From Virgibacillus_F flavescens (GTDB taxonomy: Bacteria > Bacillota > Bacilli > Bacillales > Amphibacillaceae), in the NCBI RefSeq assembly GCF_050574275.1, contig NZ_CP192260.1:2418001-2482000 (forward strand): a stretch of 64,000 nucleotides of DNA, written 5' to 3'. The translations under genes were made by a program, and so were the position numbers. The notes under the pieces were generated by a model. The model saw only the letters and a program-made list of their open reading frames with translations. It ran no database searches and was not told the DNA's origin. Below are positions 53,829 to 61,760 of the stretch, piece after piece (the first letter of the stretch is position 1; each line of letters opens with the position of its first letter).

Positions 53829-53866
53829 AAACATCTACACCATTTAGTTTGGTGTAGATGTTTATT
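53829..53866 (-). terminator. Rho-independent terminator behind citB
   Basis: Perfect 14-base arms aaacatctacacca and tggtgtagatgttt with loop tttagtt are followed by a short T run on the minus strand. Confidence 0.88.
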
Positions 53867-53874
53867 ATTATACC

Positions 53875-56586
53875 TTATGCTTCCATTTTATTACGAAGTA
53901 CCATTTGCAGAATACCACCATGACGATAATAGTCAATTTCAACATCACTATCAAATCGCGCTACCACTTCAAATTCAGTATTTTTACCTGAATCATCTAT
54001 AGCTGTAACCTTAACCAAATCATGTGGTTTTACAGATTCATCAATCTCTACATTAAAGGTTTCTTTTCCAGTTAGACCTAACGAGTCAGCAGTGTCACCT
54101 TTTTGGAATTGTAGTGGTAATACGCCCATCATTACTAGGTTTGAACGATGAATTCGTTCGAAGCTTTCTGCAATGACAGTTTTTATTCCTAATAAACTGG
54201 TACCTTTAGCTGCCCAGTCACGTGAACTTCCCATACCGTAATCCTTACCACCTATTACAACAAGTCCAGTACCTGCCTCTTGATACTTCATTGAAGCATC
54301 ATAGAGCGGCATTACTTCTTCTGTTGGCCAATAAGTAGTATATCCGCCTTCTGTGCCAGGAGCAAGCAGGTTACGAATTCGAATGTTAGCGAATGTTCCG
54401 CGCATCATTACTTCATGATTACCACGTCTAGATCCATAAGAGTTAAAATGACGCGGTGAAACATCTTTTTCCTGTAAATATTTGCCAGCTGGCATATCTT
54501 TAGCAATTGCTCCTGCTGGAGAAATATGGTCAGTTGTTACAGAATCACCGAATACTCCAATCGCCCGGAGTTTATTTAATGGTTTAACTGTATCTGCTTC
54601 TTTTGACAATCCTTCAAAGAATGGAGGATTTTGAATGTATGTTGATTCGTTGTTCCACTTGTATAGTGGCTCGTCTGTCGTGTTAATTTCATTCCATTTT
54701 TGGTTAGAATCAAATACATTTTCATATTCTTTACGGAATATTTCAGGTTTAACAGTATTTTCTACTTGTTCTTTAATTTCTTCCATCGTTGGCCAGATAT
54801 CATTCATGAAAATATCGTTGCCATCATTGTCTTGGCCAAGTGGTTCTGTTACTAAATCAACATCTACTGTTCCAGCTAATGCATATGCAACTACAAGCGG
54901 TGGAGATGCTAGATAATTTGCTTTCACTAATGGATGTATACGACCTTCAAAGTTTCGGTTACCAGATAGTACAGAAGAAACGGTTAAGTCACTATTTGCA
55001 ATCGCTTTTTCAATTTCTTCTTTTAGTGGTCCGGAGTTACCAATACATGTAGTACATCCGTATCCTACTAAATTAAAACCTAGTTTCTCCAAGTATGGCA
55101 TTAAGCCGGAGTCTTCTAAGTAACGCGTAACAACTTTCGAACCTGGCGCTAATGATGTTTTTACATATGCAGGCACAGTCAGACCTTTTTCTACTGCCTT
55201 TTTAGCAATTAATCCCGCACCAAGCATAACGTAAGGGTTAGACGTGTTTGTACAAGATGTAATGGCAGCTATCGCAAGCGCTCCAGTCTTCATTACAGAT
55301 GTATTACCGTCAGCAAACTCAACAACAGCTTCTTTCTTAAATTCTTTCTTATCTAAACCAAAGCCCTGATTTCCTTCAGGAGCAGTAATAGCTTTATTAA
55401 ACTCTTCTTTCATATTTGAAAGAGAAATTAAATCCTGTGGACGTTTTGGACCTGATAAGTTAGGTTCAAGTTCAGATAAATTTATTTCTACTAACTCACT
55501 ATATTCAGGGTCAGCCTGATCTGAGTTGTACCATAAACTATTTTCCTTACAGTATCTTTCAACTAAATCGATATGATCTTCCTTACGTCCAGTAAGTCGT
55601 AAGTAGTTTAGTGATTCTTCGTCAACGGGGAAGAACCCACATGTAGCACCGTACTCTGGAGCCATATTAGAAATAGTTGCTCGGTCAGCTAGTGGCATAT
55701 CTTTTAACCCAGGTCCGAAGTACTCAACAAATTTACCTACAACATTTTTACTGCGTAAAACCTGTGTAACCTTTAATGCTAAGTCAGTTGCAGTTGTTCC
55801 TTTAGGAAAACTTCCTGTAAACTTCACACCAATTACTTCAGGTACTGGTAAAATAGAAGCTTGTCCTAGCATTCCTGCTTCAGCTTCAATTCCGCCAACA
55901 CCCCAGCCAAGAACTCCTAGTCCATTAATCATGGTTGTATGAGAGTCAGTTCCAAATAAAGTATCAGGGAATGCATTATAGCTTCCGTCTTCATTTTCCA
56001 GCTCATGTACTACATTTGCGATATACTCCAGGTTTACCTGGTGGACAATTCCTGTTGCTGGTGGAACTGCGCGGTAATTATCGAATGCTTTTTGTGCCCA
56101 ATGTAAAAACTCATAGCGTTCGCCATTACGCTCAAATTCCAGTTCCATGTTTGCCTGAAGTGCGCCCTGTGTTCCATATTGGTCTACTTGCACAGAGTGG
56201 TCAATAACTAGATCTACTGGAACCTCTGGATTGATTTTATCTGGGGATCCTCCCATATCAACCATTGCTTTACGTAATGAAGCTAAATCCACTACAGCAG
56301 GAACTCCTGTGAAATCCTGCAGAATTACACGTGAAGGTTTAAAAGGTACATCTACCCCTTTACCTTCTTTTGTTCCCCATTTTGTTAAACCTTTTATATG
56401 CTCATCTTTAATAACATGACCATCATGTTGTCGAACAATTGATTCTAATAAAACTCGAATGGAAAATGGCAGCCTTCCAACTTCACCTAATCCTGCTTCT
56501 TCTAATGCTTTTAATTGATAGTAATTATACGTTTTGCCATTTAACTCAAATTGCTTTTTCGCTTGAAATGCATCATTTTGTGTCAT
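53875..56586 (-). CDS. citB: Aconitate hydratase
   Basis: A 903-residue aconitase A/IRP1-type enzyme converting citrate to isocitrate. Cluster cysteines are in TSCTNTSNP and YGCTTCIGNSG. The catalytic part has GTDSHTTMINGLGVLG, and the swivel domain has GDSVTTDHISPAG and YGMGSSRDWAAKG. In B. subtilis the iron-free form binds RNA. Length is normal. The 5' end is well supported by a gaggagt site. Confidence 0.97.
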   Translation of the reverse strand: MTQNDAFQAKKQFELNGKTYNYYQLKALEEAGLGEVGRLPFSIRVLLESIVRQHDGHVIKDEHIKGLTKWGTKEGKGVDVPFKPSRVILQDFTGVPAVVDLASLRKAMVDMGGSPDKINPEVPVDLVIDHSVQVDQYGTQGALQANMELEFERNGERYEFLHWAQKAFDNYRAVPPATGIVHQVNLEYIANVVHELENEDGSYNAFPDTLFGTDSHTTMINGLGVLGWGVGGIEAEAGMLGQASILPVPEVIGVKFTGSFPKGTTATDLALKVTQVLRSKNVVGKFVEYFGPGLKDMPLADRATISNMAPEYGATCGFFPVDEESLNYLRLTGRKEDHIDLVERYCKENSLWYNSDQADPEYSELVEINLSELEPNLSGPKRPQDLISLSNMKEEFNKAITAPEGNQGFGLDKKEFKKEAVVEFADGNTSVMKTGALAIAAITSCTNTSNPYVMLGAGLIAKKAVEKGLTVPAYVKTSLAPGSKVVTRYLEDSGLMPYLEKLGFNLVGYGCTTCIGNSGPLKEEIEKAIANSDLTVSSVLSGNRNFEGRIHPLVKANYLASPPLVVAYALAGTVDVDLVTEPLGQDNDGNDIFMNDIWPTMEEIKEQVENTVKPEIFRKEYENVFDSNQKWNEINTTDEPLYKWNNESTYIQNPPFFEGLSKEADTVKPLNKLRAIGVFGDSVTTDHISPAGAIAKDMPAGKYLQEKDVSPRHFNSYGSRRGNHEVMMRGTFANIRIRNLLAPGTEGGYTTYWPTEEVMPLYDASMKYQEAGTGLVVIGGKDYGMGSSRDWAAKGTSLLGIKTVIAESFERIHRSNLVMMGVLPLQFQKGDTADSLGLTGKETFNVEIDESVKPHDLVKVTAIDDSGKNTEFEVVARFDSDVEIDYYRHGGILQMVLRNKMEA

Positions 56587-56686
56587 TATGTAATACTCCT
56601 CTCACTCTTTTTTTGTCGAAGATTTGTAAATTCAATTTATTAAAATCCAGGACAAACCTATTAATCCTACCTACTTATCTTAAATG

Positions 56687-56724
56687 AAAAAGGCATATAA
56701 AACAAATCTTATATGCCTTTTTCC
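56687..56724 (-). terminator. Rho-independent terminator between histidine kinase and citB
   Basis: Perfect 14-base arms aaaaaggcatataa and ttatatgccttttt with loop aacaaatc. It lies about 75 bases behind the kinase stop on the same strand. Confidence 0.88.
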
Positions 56725-56798
56725 ATATATTAAATTATTATTCAAAGTGATAATTAAAAATTATACTGAAGATAAAATAATAGCAATCTTAATTATAC

Positions 56799-57938
56799 TT
56801 ACTCACTTATTAATGGAAGAATAATTTTAAACGTACTTCCTTTATCAGGATTCCGTTCTATCTGTAACTTGCCGTTATGCTTCTCAAGAATTTGATTGGT
56901 AATCATTAATCCCAAACCAGTACCACTCTTCTTAGTAGTGAAAAAAGGTTCACCTAATTTATGAATAACTTCCTCAGGTATTCCAAGACCATCATCAATT
57001 ATTGCAATAATTACCTTTTCATTTTCTGTCCAGATATTGATCGCAATCGTTCCTTTTGCCCCCATTGCCTCAATGGCGTTTTTAACAATATTAATTAAAA
57101 CCTGCTTAATCTGAGAACGATCACAATTAACAAAATGCTTACTTTGTCGTTCCCATTTAATATCCACATTTTTAAGTCGTGCCTGAGGTAGTAGCAAAGA
57201 AACAATTTCATGAACCATGACTTCAACTATTTCTTCCTTTTTATTGTTGGTTAAAGGTTTGGAAATAAACAATAGTTCAGAAGTAATGTTTTCCATTTTT
57301 TCAATTTCATCAATCATTATTTTATAATACTCTTCTTTTCGATTAACACCCGCCTGCAGTAATTGCATAAATCCTTTTAAAGAAGTTAATGGGTTACGGA
57401 TTTCGTGTGCAATTCCAGCAGCCAATTGACCAGCTACGGACATTTTCTCTGATCGAATCATCATCTCTTCAGCTTCTTTTTTATCAGAGATGTCTTTAAG
57501 CATGGTTATATAAAAGAAATCGTTTAAGTCGATATCATACATTTTTGATACAATACAATCCGTCCATATAAATTTTCCATTCTTGTTACGAATGTTTATA
57601 TTAAACTTGTGACTATCGTGATCCTTCTCAGAATTAGAATAGAAATTCCTTATATGCATTTCGTCTTCTGGTGATAATAATTCATGCCAGGAAATATCTT
57701 CTAAATCCTCTATGGTATAACCCAAAATCCGTACGACAGATTTTGAGATAAACATAATTTCACCTTTACTGTTCCATATTGAAAGTAAATCATTACTGTT
57801 GTTTTCAATCCAAGAAATGATAGAAGACGGAAGCTCACTCAAATCAGCAAAAATTCTCCTCTTATTATTGGTTTGAGCAAAATCGGAACTGTCTTTGTTA
57901 TTATCATCCGTATATTCCAGAAAGGATTTTGATTTCAT
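56799..57938 (-). CDS. PAS-domain sensor histidine kinase (sporulation-kinase-like)
   Basis: A 379-residue soluble kinase. A PAS domain (about 30-150) opens with SNDLLSIWNSKGEIMFIS. The H-box GIAHEIRNPLTSLKGF is at about 190. The HATPase_c domain has the N-box NIVKNAIEAMGAKG, DDGLGIPEE and KSGTGLGLMI. No transmembrane segment is seen. The layout resembles Bacillus sporulation kinases (Kin family), which feed the Spo0F phosphorelay. No partner regulator sits beside it. I start at ATG 57938 behind ggggtgagg. Confidence 0.88.
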   Translation of the reverse strand: MKSKSFLEYTDDNNKDSSDFAQTNNKRRIFADLSELPSSIISWIENNSNDLLSIWNSKGEIMFISKSVVRILGYTIEDLEDISWHELLSPEDEMHIRNFYSNSEKDHDSHKFNINIRNKNGKFIWTDCIVSKMYDIDLNDFFYITMLKDISDKKEAEEMMIRSEKMSVAGQLAAGIAHEIRNPLTSLKGFMQLLQAGVNRKEEYYKIMIDEIEKMENITSELLFISKPLTNNKKEEIVEVMVHEIVSLLLPQARLKNVDIKWERQSKHFVNCDRSQIKQVLINIVKNAIEAMGAKGTIAINIWTENEKVIIAIIDDGLGIPEEVIHKLGEPFFTTKKSGTGLGLMITNQILEKHNGKLQIERNPDKGSTFKIILPLISE

Positions 57939-58181
57939 CGCCTCACCCCTAATTACAGATTCCAACATAATAATAGTATATAATTACTTATATGACTTAA
58001 TTTCTTAAATATGTCACTTGTAAGAAACCCTGTGTGCTTTTATAATAAACTATATGAACAAATCTCATTTAAACTTTATTAATAATTTAAAATTAGTAAT
58101 TATTAGTAATTTTACTATACTTGGCGTAAAAAACAAATCATTTTATCAATAACGGTAAAAAAATTGAAAATAGGTGATCCC

Positions 58182-58610
58182 GTGTCGGTTATAATCGAAT
58201 ACTTAATTATATTATGGGGATTTATTTTGATAGGCTTGATGGGAATTGGTGGCTTTTTTATGTTCCGCAAGTTCTTAAAAAAATTACCCAAGGAAGATGG
58301 CAAGTCCAATATGGACTGGGAAGAATATTACATGGAAAAAACCCGGCATATGTGGGGCGAAAATGAGAAAGAACTTTTAGAGGAGTTAGTCTCCCCCGTT
58401 CCCGAGCTATTTCGTGATATTGCAAGACATAAAATTGCAAGTAAAATTGGAGAAGTTGCATTACGTAAGAAACGGAATAAAATAACCGAGGACGTGTTAA
58501 TTGAAGGTTATATAGTTGCAACTCCCAAACGAGATCATAAGTTTTTACGAAAAAAGCTTGATGAAAAAGAAATAGATGTTACACCATATGAGACTTTTTT
58601 CAACTTATAA
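58182..58610 (+). CDS. yneK: DUF2621 membrane protein YneK
   Basis: A 142-residue protein with one N-terminal membrane span (IIEYLIILWGFILIGLMG) and a cytoplasmic part with MDWEEYYMEKTRHMW and RHKIASKIGEVALRK. This is the DUF2621 family (B. subtilis YneK), of unknown role. I start at the GTG 58182 just behind aggtgat; a TTG six codons upstream is possible. It is convergent with the ccdC-like gene, with a shared terminator between. Confidence 0.85.
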   Translation: MSVIIEYLIILWGFILIGLMGIGGFFMFRKFLKKLPKEDGKSNMDWEEYYMEKTRHMWGENEKELLEELVSPVPELFRDIARHKIASKIGEVALRKKRNKITEDVLIEGYIVATPKRDHKFLRKKLDEKEIDVTPYETFFNL

Positions 58611-58618
58611 TTTCAATA

Positions 58619-58655
58619 AAAATGAGCTACTAGACATGGTCTAGTAGCTCATTTT
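58619..58655. terminator. Bidirectional terminator between yneK and ccdC
   Basis: Perfect 17-base arms aaaatgagctactagac and gtctagtagctcatttt with a three-base loop. A/T ends allow function on both strands. Confidence 0.93.
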
Positions 58656-58670
58656 AACTGAATAAGTTTA

Positions 58671-59135
58671 TTAATGAAGTTGTTTTTCCAGTTTTTTATA
58701 CTTAATAAGCATAGCAATTCGCCATGAAATAATCATTCCAAATGCTAGTAAAAAGAACATCCCACTTAGTTCGTACAAGGAGATAGTCTGACTGAGAGCC
58801 AGTTTCAGTACAATACGTAATATTAGTAATCCAAATAATATGAAGATAAATGATCTGGAAGGAATTAAATAAATATTATTTTGTTTAATTTCAAATTTCG
58901 ATCCTATTATTAAAATGACGGAAAAAATAATTCCAACCATAATTGCTTCGAATACTTGATTCCATTCAACGCGAAACGCAGGGAAAATAAACATTAAGGC
59001 TCCAGTACTCATGAACATAGGAGGTAAGATAATTTTTTTCACGGAAGCTGGTTTTTTTGAAGCTTTCACTCTTATAAATATCATTAAAACTGCCATACAT
59101 GCAGCACCAATCGAACTTAAAATAATCCATAACAT
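58671..59135 (-). CDS. ccdC: CcdC-like membrane protein (YneJ)
   Basis: A 154-residue membrane protein with about five hydrophobic segments. It matches YneJ (CcdC) of the B. subtilis cytochrome c biogenesis locus in position and profile, with a RVKASKKPASVKKIILPP loop. I start at ATG 59135, behind aaagaga; the upstream TTG gives two extra residues. Its role in cytochrome c maturation is not defined. Confidence 0.85.
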   Translation of the reverse strand: MLWIILSSIGAACMAVLMIFIRVKASKKPASVKKIILPPMFMSTGALMFIFPAFRVEWNQVFEAIMVGIIFSVILIIGSKFEIKQNNIYLIPSRSFIFILFGLLILRIVLKLALSQTISLYELSGMFFLLAFGMIISWRIAMLIKYKKLEKQLH

Positions 59136-59179
59136 GAACAATCATCTCTTTCACTGTCTTTAGTGGTACTATGCCAGAT

Positions 59180-59539
59180 TTAATGCAGAACTCGTTCAAT
59201 TGTGTCGATAACACGGTTTTCATCAAATGGCTTTATAATAAAATCACTTGCGCCAATTTCAATTGCCTCCACAACAACTTTTTGCTGGCCCATTGCAGAA
59301 CAAACTACAATTTTCGCCATAGGATCAAATTCAATAATCGCCTTTATAGCTTCAATTCCATTCATTACAGGCATGGTTATATCCATTGTTACAATATCTG
59401 GCTTCAATGACTTGTAAAGCTCAATTGCTTCTTCGCCATTTTCAGCTTCCCCAACAATTTCATAGTTCTCAAGTTGAAGCATATTAGAAAGTGTGGCTCG
59501 CATAAATTTTGCATCGTCAACTACCAAAACCTTTGTCAT
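59180..59539 (-). CDS. yneI: CheY-like response regulator YneI (CcdB)
   Basis: A 119-residue stand-alone receiver domain. Acidic residues lie in VVDDAKFMRATL, the phospho-acceptor Asp in DIVTMDITMPVMNG (about residue 53), and the conserved Lys in FIIKPFDENRV. There is no DNA-binding output domain. The start is the ATG behind gggggaat. It is part of the ccdA-yneI-yneJ gene order; here mrpB is inserted between ccdA and yneI. Confidence 0.92.
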   Translation of the reverse strand: MTKVLVVDDAKFMRATLSNMLQLENYEIVGEAENGEEAIELYKSLKPDIVTMDITMPVMNGIEAIKAIIEFDPMAKIVVCSAMGQQKVVVEAIEIGASDFIIKPFDENRVIDTIERVLH

Positions 59540-59563
59540 CAACTATTCCCCCCATAATAATAC

Positions 59564-59989
59564 TTATTGATCATTTGCAATAGATAAGATAATCGTCATC
59601 GTAACACCTACAACCGTTACAAATACGCCAATGTCAAATATCATTGCTGTTGCTAATTCAATTTCACCAAATATAGGTACATGGAAATAGCCGTAGGTTT
59701 GTGATAAAAATGGTACATCAAATAAAAAGGAACCAAGACCAGTTGATAAAGCAATAAGTAAGCCTAATGGAATTAATGTACGAAAATTAACAGGTAATAT
59801 TTTATCCACTGCTTCTAATCCATAAGACATGTACATTAGTATAATAGCACCAGATGTAACTAATCCACCAACAAATCCACCACCAGGTGCATTATGTCCA
59901 GCAAGTAACAGATAGATCGCAAACCCAAATAGAATAAATGCTATAAGAGATGTTGTGGTACGAAGTATGAGATCATTTGGTTTATACAT
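59564..59989 (-). CDS. mrpB: Na+/H+ antiporter subunit MrpB (MnhB), orphan
   Basis: A 141-residue membrane protein of the MnhB family. The signature AGHNAPGGGFVGGLVTSGAI is intact, with about four spans and a final IGVFVTVVGVTMTIILS helix. MrpB normally works only as part of a six- or seven-subunit Mrp complex, but no other mrp gene is within this window. The start ATG 59989 follows aaaggag by eight bases. It is probably transcribed with ccdA. Confidence 0.9.
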   Translation of the reverse strand: MYKPNDLILRTTTSLIAFILFGFAIYLLLAGHNAPGGGFVGGLVTSGAIILMYMSYGLEAVDKILPVNFRTLIPLGLLIALSTGLGSFLFDVPFLSQTYGYFHVPIFGEIELATAMIFDIGVFVTVVGVTMTIILSIANDQ

Positions 59990-60040
59990 CACGATTTCTC
60001 CTTTAAAGTATATACTAATATAAATAATTCGATAAATCTA

Positions 60041-60745
60041 TTAAAACCCGGAAAATCCAAATATTTCAGCTAGGAATGATGTTAACTTTGTCAACCAATC
60101 AAAAAATAATGCAACACCCATAATAATCATAATGTATCCGCCAACTTTTGTTATTTTTATACTGTTGCGTTTAATCCAGTCTAATTTGCCAATGAAGAAT
60201 GAAAGGATTAAAAACGGTAGTGAAAACCCAAGAATATAGCTGATCATCATCACCATTCCAAGATCAGGATTAGTTGCTGCTAATGAGAAAACAATGGTCA
60301 GGATTGGACCGATGCAAGGAGTCCACCCTAAAGAAAAGGCAGTCCCGATAATAAAAGATCCAAAAAACCCTGCTGGTCTATTTTTAAATGTTATTTTTTT
60401 ATCCTTCATTAGAAATTCAAAATTAAAAACACCGACTATCACTAAACCAAAGAAGATAATTACTATTGCACCAATTTGCCGGATAATATCTTTATATGTA
60501 AGCAATAATTCTGACAAAAATGACGTTGTGAAGCCAAACATAATAAACACAAACGAAAAACCAAAAAGGAAACATATTGTATGCAACAAGCTCTTGCGCT
60601 TTAACATAATGTTATCTTCTCTTACTTCACTTACACTCATGCCTGTTATGTATGACAAAAATGCTGGATACAGTGGCAGCACACAAGGTGAGATAAAAGA
60701 TAAAAACCCTGCACCAAACGCAATAAATATATTGATTTCTGACAT
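60041..60745 (-). CDS. ccdA: Cytochrome c biogenesis protein CcdA
   Basis: A 234-residue membrane protein with about six spans that carries reducing equivalents across the membrane to extracytoplasmic thioredoxins such as ResA or YneN. The two redox cysteines are in SFISPCVLPLYPAF and GWTPCIGPIL. I start at ATG 60745, behind ggagg; the longer frame upstream has no ribosome site. Confidence 0.95.
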   Translation of the reverse strand: MSEINIFIAFGAGFLSFISPCVLPLYPAFLSYITGMSVSEVREDNIMLKRKSLLHTICFLFGFSFVFIMFGFTTSFLSELLLTYKDIIRQIGAIVIIFFGLVIVGVFNFEFLMKDKKITFKNRPAGFFGSFIIGTAFSLGWTPCIGPILTIVFSLAATNPDLGMVMMISYILGFSLPFLILSFFIGKLDWIKRNSIKITKVGGYIMIIMGVALFFDWLTKLTSFLAEIFGFSGF

Positions 60746-60837
60746 TTTAATCCTCCTATAACCAATCACTATAAATAGTCTAACAGAAAACAAGCAGAAT
60801 TCATGATAGTGAATTTGACAATAATAGAACTATTTTA

Positions 60838-60876
60838 AATACCCCTTAATACTATGCAGCAGTATTAAGGGGTATT
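60838..60876 (-). terminator. Rho-independent terminator behind yneF
   Basis: Perfect 16-base arms aataccccttaatact and agtattaaggggtatt with loop atgcagc, T-rich on the minus-strand side. Confidence 0.85.
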
Positions 60877-60908
60877 ATGAAACATCATAAATGGGTGCTT
60901 TGAATATC

Positions 60909-61130
60909 TTACTTACTTTGCTGATTGTTCATTGCACGCATCATTTGATTAATCTTCTTTTGCGATGGTTTTTGACCCATTTGCATCATCATAGTTCGTA
61001 GCATTTGTTCATTAATTGGTGGGTTTTTCTTTAAGTAGTTCATCATATATTTTCTAGCAATGAAGAAACCAAGAGCAACTCCAACAATAAGAGCCAATAT
61101 AGCAATTAATACGACCCAAATCGTTCCCAT
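60909..61130 (-). CDS. yneF: YneF family (UPF0154) membrane protein
   Basis: A 73-residue protein with an N-terminal membrane span (VLIAILALIVGVALGFFI) and a short cytoplasmic tail with NEQMLRTMMMQMGQKPSQKK. It matches the UPF0154 family and the B. subtilis position between sirA and ccdA. Function unknown. The ribosome site is gggaagg. Confidence 0.92.
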   Translation of the reverse strand: MGTIWVVLIAILALIVGVALGFFIARKYMMNYLKKNPPINEQMLRTMMMQMGQKPSQKKINQMMRAMNNQQSK

Positions 61131-61174
61131 ATCAAGCCTTCCCCTTTCGTGTTGACTTTCTTCAGTATAGTAAA

Positions 61175-61633
61175 TTATAGGGTAGAATACAATACTTGCT
61201 CATCTAAATAATCCTTTACCTTTGTTACTGGAGAAATCCAACCATAGTTATTCAAATTATTATCCAAAACAAATAAGGAAGAATGGAATAATTTTAAAAT
61301 AGGAAACAATAACACTTCCGCATCATGAATCATATCACAACGAAATTCTATCTGTTTTTCAGCAATATGTAAAGAGATACAGTGTTTGCCTTGTACTATT
61401 TCTATTGAATTATTACCATAGTTCACTATTGCTTTGTGATTATACAATGATTTTATTTTAGTATTAAACTCATTTGCTGAAAAAGAATGAGTTATATCAT
61501 TAAATTGATTAGTAATTATCTGATTTCTATCATTTTTGTGGTATTGTTTTAAAAACCGATAGAGAATATCACTTCTATAGTAATAACGACGTGCAAACTC
61601 TTTTTTTATAGAATAAACAGAATACGTATTCAA
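61175..61633 (-). CDS. sirA: Sporulation inhibitor of replication SirA
   Basis: A 152-residue protein corresponding to B. subtilis YneE/SirA, which binds DnaA and blocks new replication rounds at sporulation onset. It shares the IKKEFARRYYYRSDILY start, the YNHKAIVNYG region and the C-terminal NNYGWISPVTKVKDY. The position between tkt and yneF is conserved. The start is one of two consecutive TTG codons behind aaaggag; I use 61633. Its presence argues for a spore former. Confidence 0.85.
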   Translation of the reverse strand: MNTYSVYSIKKEFARRYYYRSDILYRFLKQYHKNDRNQIITNQFNDITHSFSANEFNTKIKSLYNHKAIVNYGNNSIEIVQGKHCISLHIAEKQIEFRCDMIHDAEVLLFPILKLFHSSLFVLDNNLNNYGWISPVTKVKDYLDEQVLYSTL

Positions 61634-61722
61634 CAATATCACTCCTTTAATTGTTATTATACGTATTCTATTTTAAAAAAATGTCAAAACACGTTGGATA
61701 TTACCACTAGTTTTGTCGAGAA

Positions 61723-61760
61723 AGCAAGTGGCCCCAATAGGCATGTGGCCACTATTTGCT
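61723..61760 (-). terminator. Terminator behind tkt
   Basis: On the minus strand agcaaatagtggcc pairs with ggccacttgct (three-base bulge) and is followed by ttctc. It touches the tkt stop codon. Confidence 0.7.

Noticed and set aside
58115..58309. 64-codon ORF on the minus strand
   Set aside because: It is antisense to yneK; its apparent hydrophobic stretches mirror the yneK membrane span.
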